Notes under the pieces: generated by a model
The model's input: the letters and a program-made list of their open reading frames with translations, nothing else
Database searches by the model: none
Told to the model about the DNA's origin: nothing
Position numbers and translations under genes: made by a program
In this document: positions 44,668 to 52,774 of the stretch, piece after piece
Layout: each line of letters starts with the position of its first letter
Position numbering within the stretch: the first letter of the stretch is position 1
Assembly: GCA_963648435.1 (NCBI GenBank)
Contig: CAVJDT010000003.1
Coordinates: 1-64,000 of the forward strand
DNA from: UMGS75 sp963648435
GTDB taxonomy: Bacteria; Bacillota_I; Bacilli_A; ML615J-28; CAG-313
Reading direction: 5' to 3'
DNA: 64,000 nucleotides

Positions 44668-45894
44668 TTACGCTTTTAAAACAATATTAGTTTCTACAAC
44701 TTTGTTTTCAGAACGGTCATAATAAGTAATTTTAACAGTTGTTCCTACTTCATAATCAGTTAAAGTATTTAACATTGCGGAAAGAGTAGACATATTTTTT
44801 AGTTTGACACCATCAAATGTTAAAAGAATATCATCAGCACTTATCTTGGTACTTGACATTGTTCCACCTTTCGTTACATCACGAACATAAATTCCATAAG
44901 ATGCTTCATTTGCTTCATAAATTGATGTAGGAATGCTCTTTAAACCTAATTGTGAAATAGTAGCTGGAGTTAAATCTTTTACATTTGTACCCGTAATACC
45001 TAATCTTGGTCTTACAATCTTGATATTTTTTTCAAGATATTCTGTCACAACAAGTTTTACTTCATTTGATGGAATTGCAAATCCCATATTATCAACATTA
45101 TTAGATGAAATTTTTAAAGTATTAATACCTATCAACTTACCATCTAAAGTAAATAGACCACCACCACTGTTTCCAGGATTAATTGATGCATCATGTTGAA
45201 TGTATTTACCATAAAAATCTTGAGTACCATCACCATCAGTATCTGCCGAAATATAACGTAATGGACCACTAACAACTCCAAAAGTTACCGAACCATAATA
45301 ATCGAAACCTTCAGGATTTCCCACCGCAATTACAAAGGAACCTTTTTTAATTTCATCACTGTTAGCAAATTCAACAGGTTGAATGAAAACCGTTGAATCA
45401 AAAGTAATACAAGCTAAATCATCTTTATCATCATAAGCTATTACTTTGGCTTCTAATTCTAAATCATAAGCACCAAGATATACATAAACTTTACTTTCGC
45501 CTTTTAACTTTCCATCTTCATCAATTACAACATGACGATTAGTAATGGCATAATAAGTATAACCTGTTAGAGCCTCACCATCATAGTTTTCAACTTGCTT
45601 ATAGATAACCCCACTACCTAAGCCATAATTATCTTCAGATGTTTCATTAAAACCTACGGTACTTACTTGTTTTAAAATAACCCCAACAACCGCGTTTTCA
45701 ACTCTATTTACGGCTTCTTCAACGGCGTTTTCCAAATCAGTAATTTTAATATCTTCATAATTAACAACTTTGTTAGTAATTTCATTGGTTATATTATTGG
45801 TAATATTATTAGTTGTTAATCCATTATCACGACATCCAACTAAACAAAATACCATAACAACACATAATACGATTGATAAAATTTTTTTCTTCAT
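44668..45894 (-). CDS. htrA: HtrA-type serine protease, lipoprotein
   Basis: Quality-control protease on the outer face of the membrane. With start ATG at 45894 the 408-aa protein opens with a lipoprotein signal, MKKKILSIVLCVVMVFCLVGC, with lipidated C21. An Asn/Thr-rich linker follows. The trypsin-like domain has the triad H121 (ITNRHVV), D159 (KDDLAC) and S243 (NPGNSGGGL). One PDZ domain occupies about 310-400 (YVRDVTKGG, then SADDILLTFDG). Bacillus HtrA is usually anchored by a helix, so a lipoprotein form is a variation. AAAGGA lies upstream; an in-frame start 81 bases earlier falls inside the kinase gene. Third gene of the operon. Confidence 0.93.
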   Translation of the reverse strand: MKKKILSIVLCVVMVFCLVGCRDNGLTTNNITNNITNEITNKVVNYEDIKITDLENAVEEAVNRVENAVVGVILKQVSTVGFNETSEDNYGLGSGVIYKQVENYDGEALTGYTYYAITNRHVVIDEDGKLKGESKVYVYLGAYDLELEAKVIAYDDKDDLACITFDSTVFIQPVEFANSDEIKKGSFVIAVGNPEGFDYYGSVTFGVVSGPLRYISADTDGDGTQDFYGKYIQHDASINPGNSGGGLFTLDGKLIGINTLKISSNNVDNMGFAIPSNEVKLVVTEYLEKNIKIVRPRLGITGTNVKDLTPATISQLGLKSIPTSIYEANEASYGIYVRDVTKGGTMSSTKISADDILLTFDGVKLKNMSTLSAMLNTLTDYEVGTTVKITYYDRSENKVVETNIVLKA

Positions 45895-45925
45895 TTTCTT
45901 TTTTCCTTTCTTATTATTATAATTT

Positions 45926-47407
45926 TTATTTTTCAATTGGAGCTTCAAACCAAAAAGTACTACCTTTATTTTCAATTGAAGTTACTCCATATTTAAATTC
46001 ATGATAATCTAAAATACCTTTAATAATTGATAAACCTAATCCACTTCCTTGCGTTGAACGTTGATGGCCTTTATCTACCCGGTAATACCGTTGCCATACA
46101 TACTCTAGTTCTTCTTTTTTAATGCCAATACCATAGTCTTTAACTTCTATTCTAACTATTTTATCCTTAATAACTTGGTTAATCTCAATTGTTTTTGAAG
46201 TACCACTATAATTAACGGCGTTACTAATAAAATTATAAATTACTTGTTCAATTTTACTGCTATCTGCCACAATATAAACCTGTTCATCAAAATTAAATAT
46301 TAATTTAAATGACTCTACTTCTAAAAATTTTTGTTGTCTTGAGACAATAGTTTCAATTAAAGCTGTTAAGTCAAATTTTGTTTTATTTAAAGGTTCAGTT
46401 CGAGCTGAAATTCTTGATAAGACAAGAAGGTCAGAAACTAGATTTTTGAGGCGAGTTGCCTCATCAATGATAATTTGAACATTAGCATTTTGATCTTCAT
46501 TAGGAAAATCCCTAATCATTTCAGCATACCCCGTAATAAGGGTTAAAGGAGTTCTTAAATCATGCGATATATTGGCTAATAATTCCCGGTTTAGAGTCTC
46601 AGTTTTTTTTAATTCTTCAACCGCATAATTCAAAGTATCATTTAACTCTGATATTTCCTTATATCCTTTGGCGTTAAAGACTAAATTTTCATAATCACCT
46701 TCACCTAAATAAGATGCGGCAGTGGTAAGTTCAATAATCGGTTTTGATATAACCCTAGACATGAGTAAAGCAATGCAAATGGATAAGGCTACGACAATTA
46801 AAGTAATATAAAGTAACTGCGTTTTTAAAGTATCAATTGCAGGCTGAACTGGAGTAACCCGAGCATACATGACAATCATATAATCACTATGGTTATCCGC
46901 AAGTTTAACTCTTTCACAATAAATAATTGCATTATTCGCAATAACATCATCTTTATCCGTAATTACTTGTTGAAACTCAGGCCTTGCATCATCTTTAATG
47001 ACCACAAACTTAGGTTGACCGACTTTTTCAATCCCTTGATACACTTTATTTAACTGGTCAACACTTAAAATTTTACTATTAAAATCACTATCTCCATATA
47101 TTATAGGATATTCAACAATTCCTAAAAGGGGATTTGTAACAACTTGTTTAACTAAATAAACACTTGCTTCAGCATCTTTTAAAAGATTGTTTATTTTTTT
47201 TACTTCTTCGGAATTGTTATTCGCATAGGTAGTAACATTACTACCATCAATGGTTGTATAAATTTCTTGCATCAAGGTTTTGGTTTGTTTAATTTTAGTA
47301 GAACGATAAACTTTATCTAGTAACAAAATTTGAAAGACACAAAAAATTAAAATAACAATCGCTGAGAAAAATAAAATATAGAGAAATAGTTTCCATTTTA
47401 AGCTCAT
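45926..47407 (-). CDS. Sensor histidine kinase
   Basis: Membrane sensor of 493 aa. One helix at about 8-31, an extracellular sensor domain (about 32-195, PDC-like size), a second helix (about 198-217), HAMP (218-270), then the kinase core with H282 in NISHDLRTPL, N box NFISNAVNYS, G1 KDYGIGI and G2 GSGLGLSIIKG. ATG at 47407 follows the regulator stop as TAAAATG; an in-frame TTG at 47422 is an alternative. It phosphorylates the regulator encoded upstream. The operon with htrA downstream resembles CssRS of Bacillus, which senses misfolded secreted protein; the match is by context. Confidence 0.93.
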   Translation of the reverse strand: MSLKWKLFLYILFFSAIVILIFCVFQILLLDKVYRSTKIKQTKTLMQEIYTTIDGSNVTTYANNNSEEVKKINNLLKDAEASVYLVKQVVTNPLLGIVEYPIIYGDSDFNSKILSVDQLNKVYQGIEKVGQPKFVVIKDDARPEFQQVITDKDDVIANNAIIYCERVKLADNHSDYMIVMYARVTPVQPAIDTLKTQLLYITLIVVALSICIALLMSRVISKPIIELTTAASYLGEGDYENLVFNAKGYKEISELNDTLNYAVEELKKTETLNRELLANISHDLRTPLTLITGYAEMIRDFPNEDQNANVQIIIDEATRLKNLVSDLLVLSRISARTEPLNKTKFDLTALIETIVSRQQKFLEVESFKLIFNFDEQVYIVADSSKIEQVIYNFISNAVNYSGTSKTIEINQVIKDKIVRIEVKDYGIGIKKEELEYVWQRYYRVDKGHQRSTQGSGLGLSIIKGILDYHEFKYGVTSIENKGSTFWFEAPIEK

Positions 47408-47408
47408 T

Positions 47409-48089
47409 TTATTTAGTTTCAAAGCGATATCCGACCCTTCTTATGGTTATAATATTATTAGAATACTTTCCAATCTTTTTTCTGAGTGATTTCATATGTG
47501 TATCTAAAGTCCTATCATCACCATAATAGCCATATCCCCAAACTTTTTCTAGTAATTGTTCTCTTGTAACGGCTACATTAGCATTATTAACAAGATATAA
47601 CAATAACTCATACTCTTTGTTTGTTAAGTCTATTTTGGCATCATCAACATAAACAATGTGGGCACTAAGATCAATTTTTAAGGAACCAAATGATAATATT
47701 TTAGGTTCTTCTTTTAAAGATTCTTGAGAATGATATCGCATTAATACGGCGTTAATTCGCATCATTAACTCTTTTGGTGAAAAAGGTTTAGTTACATAAT
47801 CATCAATACCTAAATCAAAACCATATAACTTATCATATTCTTCCCCCCGAGCTGAAAGCATAATAATGGGAATTTGACTAGTTTTTCTTATTTCTTTAAC
47901 CGCCGAATAACCATCTAGTTCTGGCATCATCACATCCATAATAATAATATCAGGTTTTTTTTCGCTTACTTTTGTTAAAGCCTCTAAGCCATTACATGCC
48001 TCACTTACCTCGTAACCTTCAAATTGGGCATATTTTTTCACCAATTCACGGATTTGCATTTCATCATCAACTATTAATATTTGATACAT
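47409..48089 (-). CDS. OmpR/PhoB-family response regulator
   Basis: DNA-binding regulator of 226 aa. Receiver domain 1-118 with acidic pocket VDDE (8-11), phospho-acceptor D52 in IIMDVMMPELDG and conserved Lys in YVTKPFSP. The winged-helix domain (about 130-226) ends RTLDTHMKSLRKKIG and RRVGYRFETK. It leads the operon with its kinase and htrA. An extended -10 promoter is just upstream. GGGGGTGAA precedes the ATG. Autoregulation through GTTATCGTAATATCAC-like bases beside the promoter is possible but not shown. Confidence 0.95.
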   Translation of the reverse strand: MYQILIVDDEMQIRELVKKYAQFEGYEVSEACNGLEALTKVSEKKPDIIIMDVMMPELDGYSAVKEIRKTSQIPIIMLSARGEEYDKLYGFDLGIDDYVTKPFSPKELMMRINAVLMRYHSQESLKEEPKILSFGSLKIDLSAHIVYVDDAKIDLTNKEYELLLYLVNNANVAVTREQLLEKVWGYGYYGDDRTLDTHMKSLRKKIGKYSNNIITIRRVGYRFETK

Positions 48090-48120
48090 AATTCACCCCC
48101 TAGTGTGATATTACGATAAC

Positions 48121-48129
48121 ATTATACCA
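48121..48129 (-). promoter_or_regulatory. Extended -10 promoter of the two-component/htrA operon
   Basis: TGGTATAAT on the minus strand, 32 bases upstream of the ATG at 48089; no good -35. Downstream bases GTTATCGTAATATCAC form an imperfect inverted repeat that could be an operator. Confidence 0.5.
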
Positions 48130-48181
48130 CATTTTTTCAAAAATTAGGTGAAATTATACTGAATTTACGCTTAAATAGAAC

Positions 48182-48283
48182 TAAAAAGTGGAGATTTCTC
48201 CACTATATGTAATTTTTTATTAAATACTTGTAACAATTCAATCCCCTTCTTTCATGTTTTTTACCTTTTATACACTTATTATA
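48182..48283 (-). ncRNA. Candidate small RNA between the two-component operon and the tRNA
   Basis: On the minus strand a perfect TATAAT (48283-48278) is followed about 75 bases later by the hairpin AGTGGAGA/TCTCCACT with five T (48204-48182). Together they would define a transcript of about 90 bases. No protein gene with normal codons lies between; one 21-codon TTG frame is not convincing. It could be a regulatory RNA, or the hairpin could be the relic of a lost gene. Confidence 0.35.
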
Positions 48284-48326
48284 TCCTAACTTTTTTATCT
48301 TTATACGTTTTATAAATGTAATTCAA

Positions 48327-48355
48327 TAGAAATTTAATTGTTTTTTTAGTATAAT
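48327..48355 (+). promoter_or_regulatory. Promoter of the tRNA gene and possibly rarA
   Basis: TAGAAA (48327-48332), 17-base spacer, TATAAT (48350-48355). It lies just before the tRNA 5' end at 48374. rarA starts 22 bases after the tRNA, with no terminator between. Confidence 0.6.
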
Positions 48356-48373
48356 AGAATATGCAAATAATTT

Positions 48374-48447
48374 GCCCCTTTAGTTCAATGGTAGAATATA
48401 TCAATGGTAATGATAAGATGCTAGTTCAATTCTGGCATGGGGCACCA
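48374..48447 (+). tRNA. tRNA with anticodon GGU (Thr), unusual body
   Basis: Cloverleaf by eye: acceptor GCCCCTT/ATGGGGC (T6-T67 mismatch), D arm GTTC-AATGGTA-GAAT, anticodon stem TATCA/TGATA with loop ATGGTAA (anticodon 48406-48408, GGT), variable AGAT, T arm GCTAG-TTCAATT-CTGGC, A73 and encoded CCA. G1-C72, C2-G71 and anticodon GGU are Thr identity elements. The D arm TAGTTCAATGGTAGAAT is more like tRNA-Gly or tRNA-Trp, and the acceptor mismatch is odd. Confidence 0.75.
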
Positions 48448-48469
48448 TTTTGAAAATAGGAGGGATATT

Positions 48470-49708
48470 ATGAAACCCTTAGCATATACAATGCGACCTG
48501 AAAGTTATGAACACATTGTCGGTCAAGATCATTTAGTTGGTGAGACAGGCATCCTTACTAAAATGATAAAGACGAAAAGTCTTTTTTCTTTTATCCTCTA
48601 TGGTAATCCCGGATGTGGAAAAACAACTATAGCTGAGGCAACTTGTAAAATGAGTGGATTTAAATGGTTTCGTTTTAATGCATCTACAGATAATAAAGAC
48701 ACTTTAAGACAAATAATTACGGAATCCCGCTTTTACAGTGATTCAATTATCATCATCGATGAAATCCATCGAATGAAAAAAGATATCCAAGATTATCTAC
48801 TACCATATGTGGAAAATGGAACCATTATTATGATTGGTCTTACTACCGTTAATCCCTATCACGCAGTTAACCCCGCTATTAGATCACGCTCCCACATTTA
48901 CAAATTAAATGATTTAACTAGTGCTGATTTACGAAAAGTACTAGACCGTGCTTATTCATTAATCGGTGAAGGTTATGAAATTGATAGTGATGTTTATGAT
49001 TATTTAATAAATATGGCCAACCTTGAAATTAGAACTCTAATTAATAGTTTTGAAACACTCATTAAAACATCATCAACTAAACATATAACATTAAATGATG
49101 CCATTAACACCATCCAAAAAGCAAACGTTAGTATGGATGCAAATGGTGATAGTTACTATGATACTTTAAGTGGCCTTCACAAATCAATTAGAGGTAGTGA
49201 TGTCGATGCGGCCCTACACTATTTATCTAGACTAATTGTTGCGGATGACCTTCAAAGTTTATGTAGGCGACTTCTTTGCATAGCCTATGAAGATATTGGA
49301 CTTGCTAACCCTACAATTGGGCCACGCGTTGTTGCGGCATGTCAAGCCGCAAGAGAACTTGGAAATCCTGAAGCAAGACTTCCACTTTCCGTAATTGTTA
49401 TTGAAATGGCCTTATCGCCAAAATCTAACAGTGCGATGCTTGCGGTAGATAAAGCTTTACAAGATGTTAATGATGGAAAAAGTGGCAGTATTCCTCTTCA
49501 CCTTAAAAATACTTACTCTTTTAATCCGGCCCAAACTCCTTATAAGTATCCCCATGACTACCCTAATGCTTGGGTATATCAACAATATTTGCCAGATGTT
49601 TTAAAAGATGCAAAATACTATACCCCAAAACCTAGTTCCAAAATTGAAGTTGGACTTATGGAGCGATATAATCAAATTGAAGAAATGAAAAAGAAATATC
49701 AAAAGTGA
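48470..49708 (+). CDS. rarA: Replication-associated recombination protein RarA (MgsA)
   Basis: AAA+ ATPase that acts at stalled forks, related to clamp loaders. The 412-aa protein begins MKPLAYTMRPESYEHIVGQDH, has Walker A GNPGCGKTT (about residue 45), Walker B IIIIDEIHRM and the MgsA C-terminal domain with AYEDIGLANP and EMALSPKSN. ATG at 48470 has AGGAGGG 5 bases upstream; an in-frame ATG at 48437 lies inside the tRNA. It follows the tRNA by 22 bases and may be cotranscribed with it. A hairpin terminator overlaps its stop. Confidence 0.95.
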   Translation: MKPLAYTMRPESYEHIVGQDHLVGETGILTKMIKTKSLFSFILYGNPGCGKTTIAEATCKMSGFKWFRFNASTDNKDTLRQIITESRFYSDSIIIIDEIHRMKKDIQDYLLPYVENGTIIMIGLTTVNPYHAVNPAIRSRSHIYKLNDLTSADLRKVLDRAYSLIGEGYEIDSDVYDYLINMANLEIRTLINSFETLIKTSSTKHITLNDAINTIQKANVSMDANGDSYYDTLSGLHKSIRGSDVDAALHYLSRLIVADDLQSLCRRLLCIAYEDIGLANPTIGPRVVAACQAARELGNPEARLPLSVIVIEMALSPKSNSAMLAVDKALQDVNDGKSGSIPLHLKNTYSFNPAQTPYKYPHDYPNAWVYQQYLPDVLKDAKYYTPKPSSKIEVGLMERYNQIEEMKKKYQK

Positions 49709-49730
49709 AAGCCAAAACTTTCACTTTTTT
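49701..49730. terminator. Terminator shared by rarA and the FtsK-like gene
   Basis: AAAAGTGAAAG and CTTTCACTTTT form an 11-bp stem with loop CCAAAA, with T runs on the plus side. The rarA stop lies in the 5' arm and the opposing gene's stop in the 3' arm. Confidence 0.7.
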
Positions 49731-51394
49731 AATTTATCTAGTTCTTCTTTTGTAAGCATTAATAAACTTATTCGGATTAATAAATCCCGATATTTTAAAA
49801 ATCCTTCAATTTTATTATTAATACTCATCATCATATGGTGATTAACATAACTACATGCACTATTAAAATTATTGCCTAAAAAAATGCGATAAGCAAAATT
49901 TTTCATTAAACTATCTAAATTAATTTCACTAGTAACCCCACCAATAAATTTATATCCAATATTACCACCCGTAATTAATAAATATTCTAATATTTGATTA
50001 TATTCAAAATTATCAATTATTTTTTCAATTCCGTTTATATAAACAATCGTCTTTTTCAATTTTTCAGGACTATGCTTATTGTATTCATCAATATTATTAG
50101 TATTATTATTGTTTAATATTTCTAGTTTTTCATCCATTTTAGCTTTAACTTTTTTCAAAAAATCCAAAGTAGTACTAGACTCAATTCCTAAATTTTCAAA
50201 TAAACCTAAATTATTATTTAAATCAAGCAAATAAATTTCATACTCATTAATGTTTTTTTGAAATTTGGGATAAAAAAGCAGTGATATCAAATAATTACGA
50301 TATACACTACCATCATTTGATACAATTAATAAATTTTCATCACATCTAACATATTCATTTCGGTCATCTTTTCCAATCACTATTTCCAAGTTATCAGATG
50401 ATGAATGCATTAAAGCTTCTTTCATCCTTAATGAATTACCAACTAAATTATTTACTTCAATTACAATTAAATCATGATTCTTATCATATCTTATTAAAAA
50501 AGGTTCATTCAAGATTTTACAAAGTGATATTTTAAATACTTCATAATTAACTTGTTGATAAGTTTTTATAAAAATAACACTAATATGATTACAAATAATA
50601 TAACTTATATCTTGATAAAAAATACTTAAATGACTTAATTCTTTTTTTATATTCATTATGTAGGCTAACATTATTTTATTTTCTTTAGTAGTATCTATAA
50701 TCTCATTGCTAAGTTTTCTTAAAGATAGTGGTTTAGTAGCTTTATCTTTAATTATATAATCATCATTAAACTGTTTCAATTTACTACCTACTTTTCGTGA
50801 GTATTTAAAGGCTCTTCCAAAACATTTCTTTAAACCGTTTTTCACCATTTTAAAAAACTCAAATACAGTTTTTTTACAAATAAAAACAATGCCAACAAAA
50901 ATCACCACCACACAAAATATAATAGTACCAACTTTAGAAAACAATAAAAAGAGAAGATAAAAAAGAATACAACCAACTAGACCTCCCCCAATCATCATAT
51001 CATTACGTCCATTTTTGAAATAATCAAAATATAAAAGAATTGTATTTTTAAAACTATTTCCTTCATATTTACTTACAAAATTATGCATGGCAAAATGACT
51101 TAAAGTAATTATTGCAAGTACAACCATGACAATTCCTAAATATCTAATGTTTTTTATCGTAAAACGATGATGCACAAACAGAAAATAAATACCTAAAGCA
51201 CCTAATAATAGTAAAAAAATAAAATACCAATCTCCAAAAAATAAACGAAATGTTAACATTCCATATTTTCCAACAATTCCTAGTCTTGCAATTGAAATTA
51301 AAGAAAATAATAAACAAACAATTCCTGCAACTTCATAAACAAAAATAAATTGTTTGGTCTTTTGTTCATATTCTGATAACTTTTCTTTTGCCAT
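49721..51394 (-). CDS. FtsK/SpoIIIE-like membrane protein with degenerate ATPase domain
   Basis: 557 aa. Residues about 18-175 hold four to five membrane helices in the pattern of the FtsK N-terminal anchor. A linker follows (180-250). Residues about 295-545 follow the FtsK/SpoIIIE motor fold: LIVIEVNN, LEIVIGKD, then ENLLIVSNDGSVYRNYLIS (353-371), which replaces the usual HLLIAGTTGSGKS. The Walker B strand is KKTIVYINGIEKII with no acidic pair. LLDLNNN and AYRIFLGNNFNSA match later conserved strands. So the fold seems kept but ATP binding and hydrolysis lost. The gamma DNA-reading domain is absent. It is monocistronic, opposite rarA. A diverged DNA-translocase partner or a scaffold is an inference. 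Confidence 0.65.
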   Translation of the reverse strand: MAKEKLSEYEQKTKQFIFVYEVAGIVCLLFSLISIARLGIVGKYGMLTFRLFFGDWYFIFLLLLGALGIYFLFVHHRFTIKNIRYLGIVMVVLAIITLSHFAMHNFVSKYEGNSFKNTILLYFDYFKNGRNDMMIGGGLVGCILFYLLFLLFSKVGTIIFCVVVIFVGIVFICKKTVFEFFKMVKNGLKKCFGRAFKYSRKVGSKLKQFNDDYIIKDKATKPLSLRKLSNEIIDTTKENKIMLAYIMNIKKELSHLSIFYQDISYIICNHISVIFIKTYQQVNYEVFKISLCKILNEPFLIRYDKNHDLIVIEVNNLVGNSLRMKEALMHSSSDNLEIVIGKDDRNEYVRCDENLLIVSNDGSVYRNYLISLLFYPKFQKNINEYEIYLLDLNNNLGLFENLGIESSTTLDFLKKVKAKMDEKLEILNNNNTNNIDEYNKHSPEKLKKTIVYINGIEKIIDNFEYNQILEYLLITGGNIGYKFIGGVTSEINLDSLMKNFAYRIFLGNNFNSACSYVNHHMMMSINNKIEGFLKYRDLLIRISLLMLTKEELDKLKK

Positions 51395-51458
51395 AATATC
51401 ACCTACATAATATTAAACACTATTTAAAGTGAAAAATTTGTAAAAAAAAGACAAAGCG

Positions 51459-51484
51459 AAAAAAAATCCATCAATGATGGATTT
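51459..51484 (-). terminator. Terminator after rpmG
   Basis: Minus-strand AAATCCATC, loop ATT, GATGGATTT and eight T: a perfect 9-bp intrinsic terminator 8 bases past the rpmG stop. Confidence 0.85.
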
Positions 51485-51491
51485 CAATTTA

Positions 51492-51647
51492 CTACTTTTT
51501 ATTCTTTTCCTTATGAATAGTAGCTTTTTTACAACGTGGGCAATATTTCTTTTGTTCTAAACGATCTGGAGTGTTTCGTTTATTTTTTTGAGTAAGGTAA
51601 TTTTCTTCGCCACATTCTGTACATTTTAATAAAACATTAATACGCAT
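51492..51647 (-). CDS. rpmG: 50S ribosomal protein L33
   Basis: Small 51-aa protein of the large subunit: MRINVLLKCTECGEENYLTQ, then CPRCKKATIHKEKNKK. The two CxxC pairs (C9/C12, C36/C39) are intact, so this is the zinc-binding form of L33. AGGAGGTAAC lies 4 bases upstream of ATG 51647, a promoter at 51673-51701 and a terminator at 51459-51484: monocistronic. L33 often sits with secE and nusG; not here. Confidence 0.95.
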   Translation of the reverse strand: MRINVLLKCTECGEENYLTQKNKRNTPDRLEQKKYCPRCKKATIHKEKNKK

Positions 51648-51672
51648 AATGTTACCTCCTAAATTCCATAAT

Positions 51673-51701
51673 ATTATACTACATTATGAAAAAAATAGCA
51701 A
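51673..51701 (-). promoter_or_regulatory. Promoter of rpmG
   Basis: TTGCTA (51701-51696), 17-base spacer, TATAAT (51678-51673) on the minus strand. Confidence 0.75.
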
Positions 51702-51778
51702 GCAATTAAAAACTTTTTTTACTAACATTCTACATTACTAGAAAAAAGGTCAAGAATAGTTACATAATACGTTAAATT

Positions 51779-52129
51779 TTAGACTAATACATTGCCATTT
51801 TTAATGCCTATTGAAAGGAATAAATAAACAATTCCAACAAATGCCCATACAATTGACATTGTTAAAGCCATTTTACCACAAACTTTACTGCGATTTGACC
51901 ATTTATCTTGCCATAATATGTATAGTACAAATCCTACGGGAGGAAGTACAAAACTGATTAGTTTCCAGATAAAAAGGGGGACAGGATCATCAATAATTGT
52001 TGTGTTACTTGAAACAACTACTTCACCTTCTTGTTTTTTAACGTGAAATTCAAATCCACATTGTTCGCATTTTTCAGCATCAATTTTTTGTTCTTTCATA
52101 CATTTAGGGCATACTTTAGTTTTTTCCAT
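51779..52129 (-). CDS. Zinc-ribbon protein with two membrane helices
   Basis: Function not recognised. The 116-aa protein starts with a zinc ribbon (VCPKCMKE, KCEQCGFE, C7/C10 and C21/C24), a short linker, then two hydrophobic helices (about 53-70 and 86-107) split by a basic loop (WQDKWSNRSKVCGK). AAAGGA lies upstream of the ATG. It is one of four proteins in the window that join such ribbons to membrane helices. Monocistronic by position. Confidence 0.7.
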   Translation of the reverse strand: MEKTKVCPKCMKEQKIDAEKCEQCGFEFHVKKQEGEVVVSSNTTIIDDPVPLFIWKLISFVLPPVGFVLYILWQDKWSNRSKVCGKMALTMSIVWAFVGIVYLFLSIGIKNGNVLV

Positions 52130-52200
52130 ATTATTAATCCTTTCTTATTTCACGTATCTATGATTATTTTACCATAAATAAGTTTTATTGTCAAATACTA

Positions 52201-52773
52201 CTATTTATTTTCATCATTTTTTTCTTGATTTTTTAATAAATCTCTAATTTCTGTTAATAATACAATATCTGCAGGAATTGGTTCAGGTGCAGCTTCAGGT
52301 GCTGGAGCAGGTTCTTCCTCTTCTTTTTTACGTAATCTTTCAGCTGCTTCTTTGGCATGTTTTGCAAGAGAAGAACAAACTTTTATAATTAAGAATAAAA
52401 TTATTGCAATTAGTAAAAAGTCAATAATTGCTTGAATTAATGCACCCCATGAAATTACAATATCATTAACTGGAACTTGTAGTTGATCACCAACATTTGT
52501 AGCAAGCCCATTCGCAACATCAGTAGCGGTTGCTTTATCATGGCTTTTTAAAACTGTAATTAAGGAATTGCTTAAATCAGTATCGCCAATAACCCAAGCA
52601 ATAAGTGGTGAAATAATATTAACATTGATTGCGGTCACAATTTTACTGAAAGCTCCACCAATAATAACACCTATTGCAAGAGCTAAAGCATTACCTTTAT
52701 TTATAAAAGCAACAAATTCTTTTAATAATCCTTGTCTTTTTTCATTTCTTTCTTTTTTAGTCCTTTTTTCCAT
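52201..52773 (-). CDS. mscL: Large-conductance mechanosensitive channel MscL
   Basis: Homopentameric safety valve that opens under membrane tension. The first helix region FVAFINKGNALALAIGVIIGGAFSKIV and the ending LLTEIRDLLKNQ are family hallmarks. The 190-aa length exceeds the usual 120-150 because the periplasmic loop is enlarged (about 62-110, with SHDKATATDVANG) and the C-terminus has a Pro/Ala-rich spacer. ATG at 52773 with GGAGG is preferred to an in-frame start 21 bases earlier. It starts 1 base after the alcohol dehydrogenase stop. Confidence 0.93.
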   Translation of the reverse strand: MEKRTKKERNEKRQGLLKEFVAFINKGNALALAIGVIIGGAFSKIVTAINVNIISPLIAWVIGDTDLSNSLITVLKSHDKATATDVANGLATNVGDQLQVPVNDIVISWGALIQAIIDFLLIAIILFLIIKVCSSLAKHAKEAAERLRKKEEEEPAPAPEAAPEPIPADIVLLTEIRDLLKNQEKNDENK

Positions 52774-52774
52774 T

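Noticed and set aside
48205..48260. A 21-codon TTG-started frame with an AAGGGG upstream on the minus strand
   Set aside because: Too short and AT-rich to support; its end runs through the terminator hairpin. Kept only as part of a possible small RNA.
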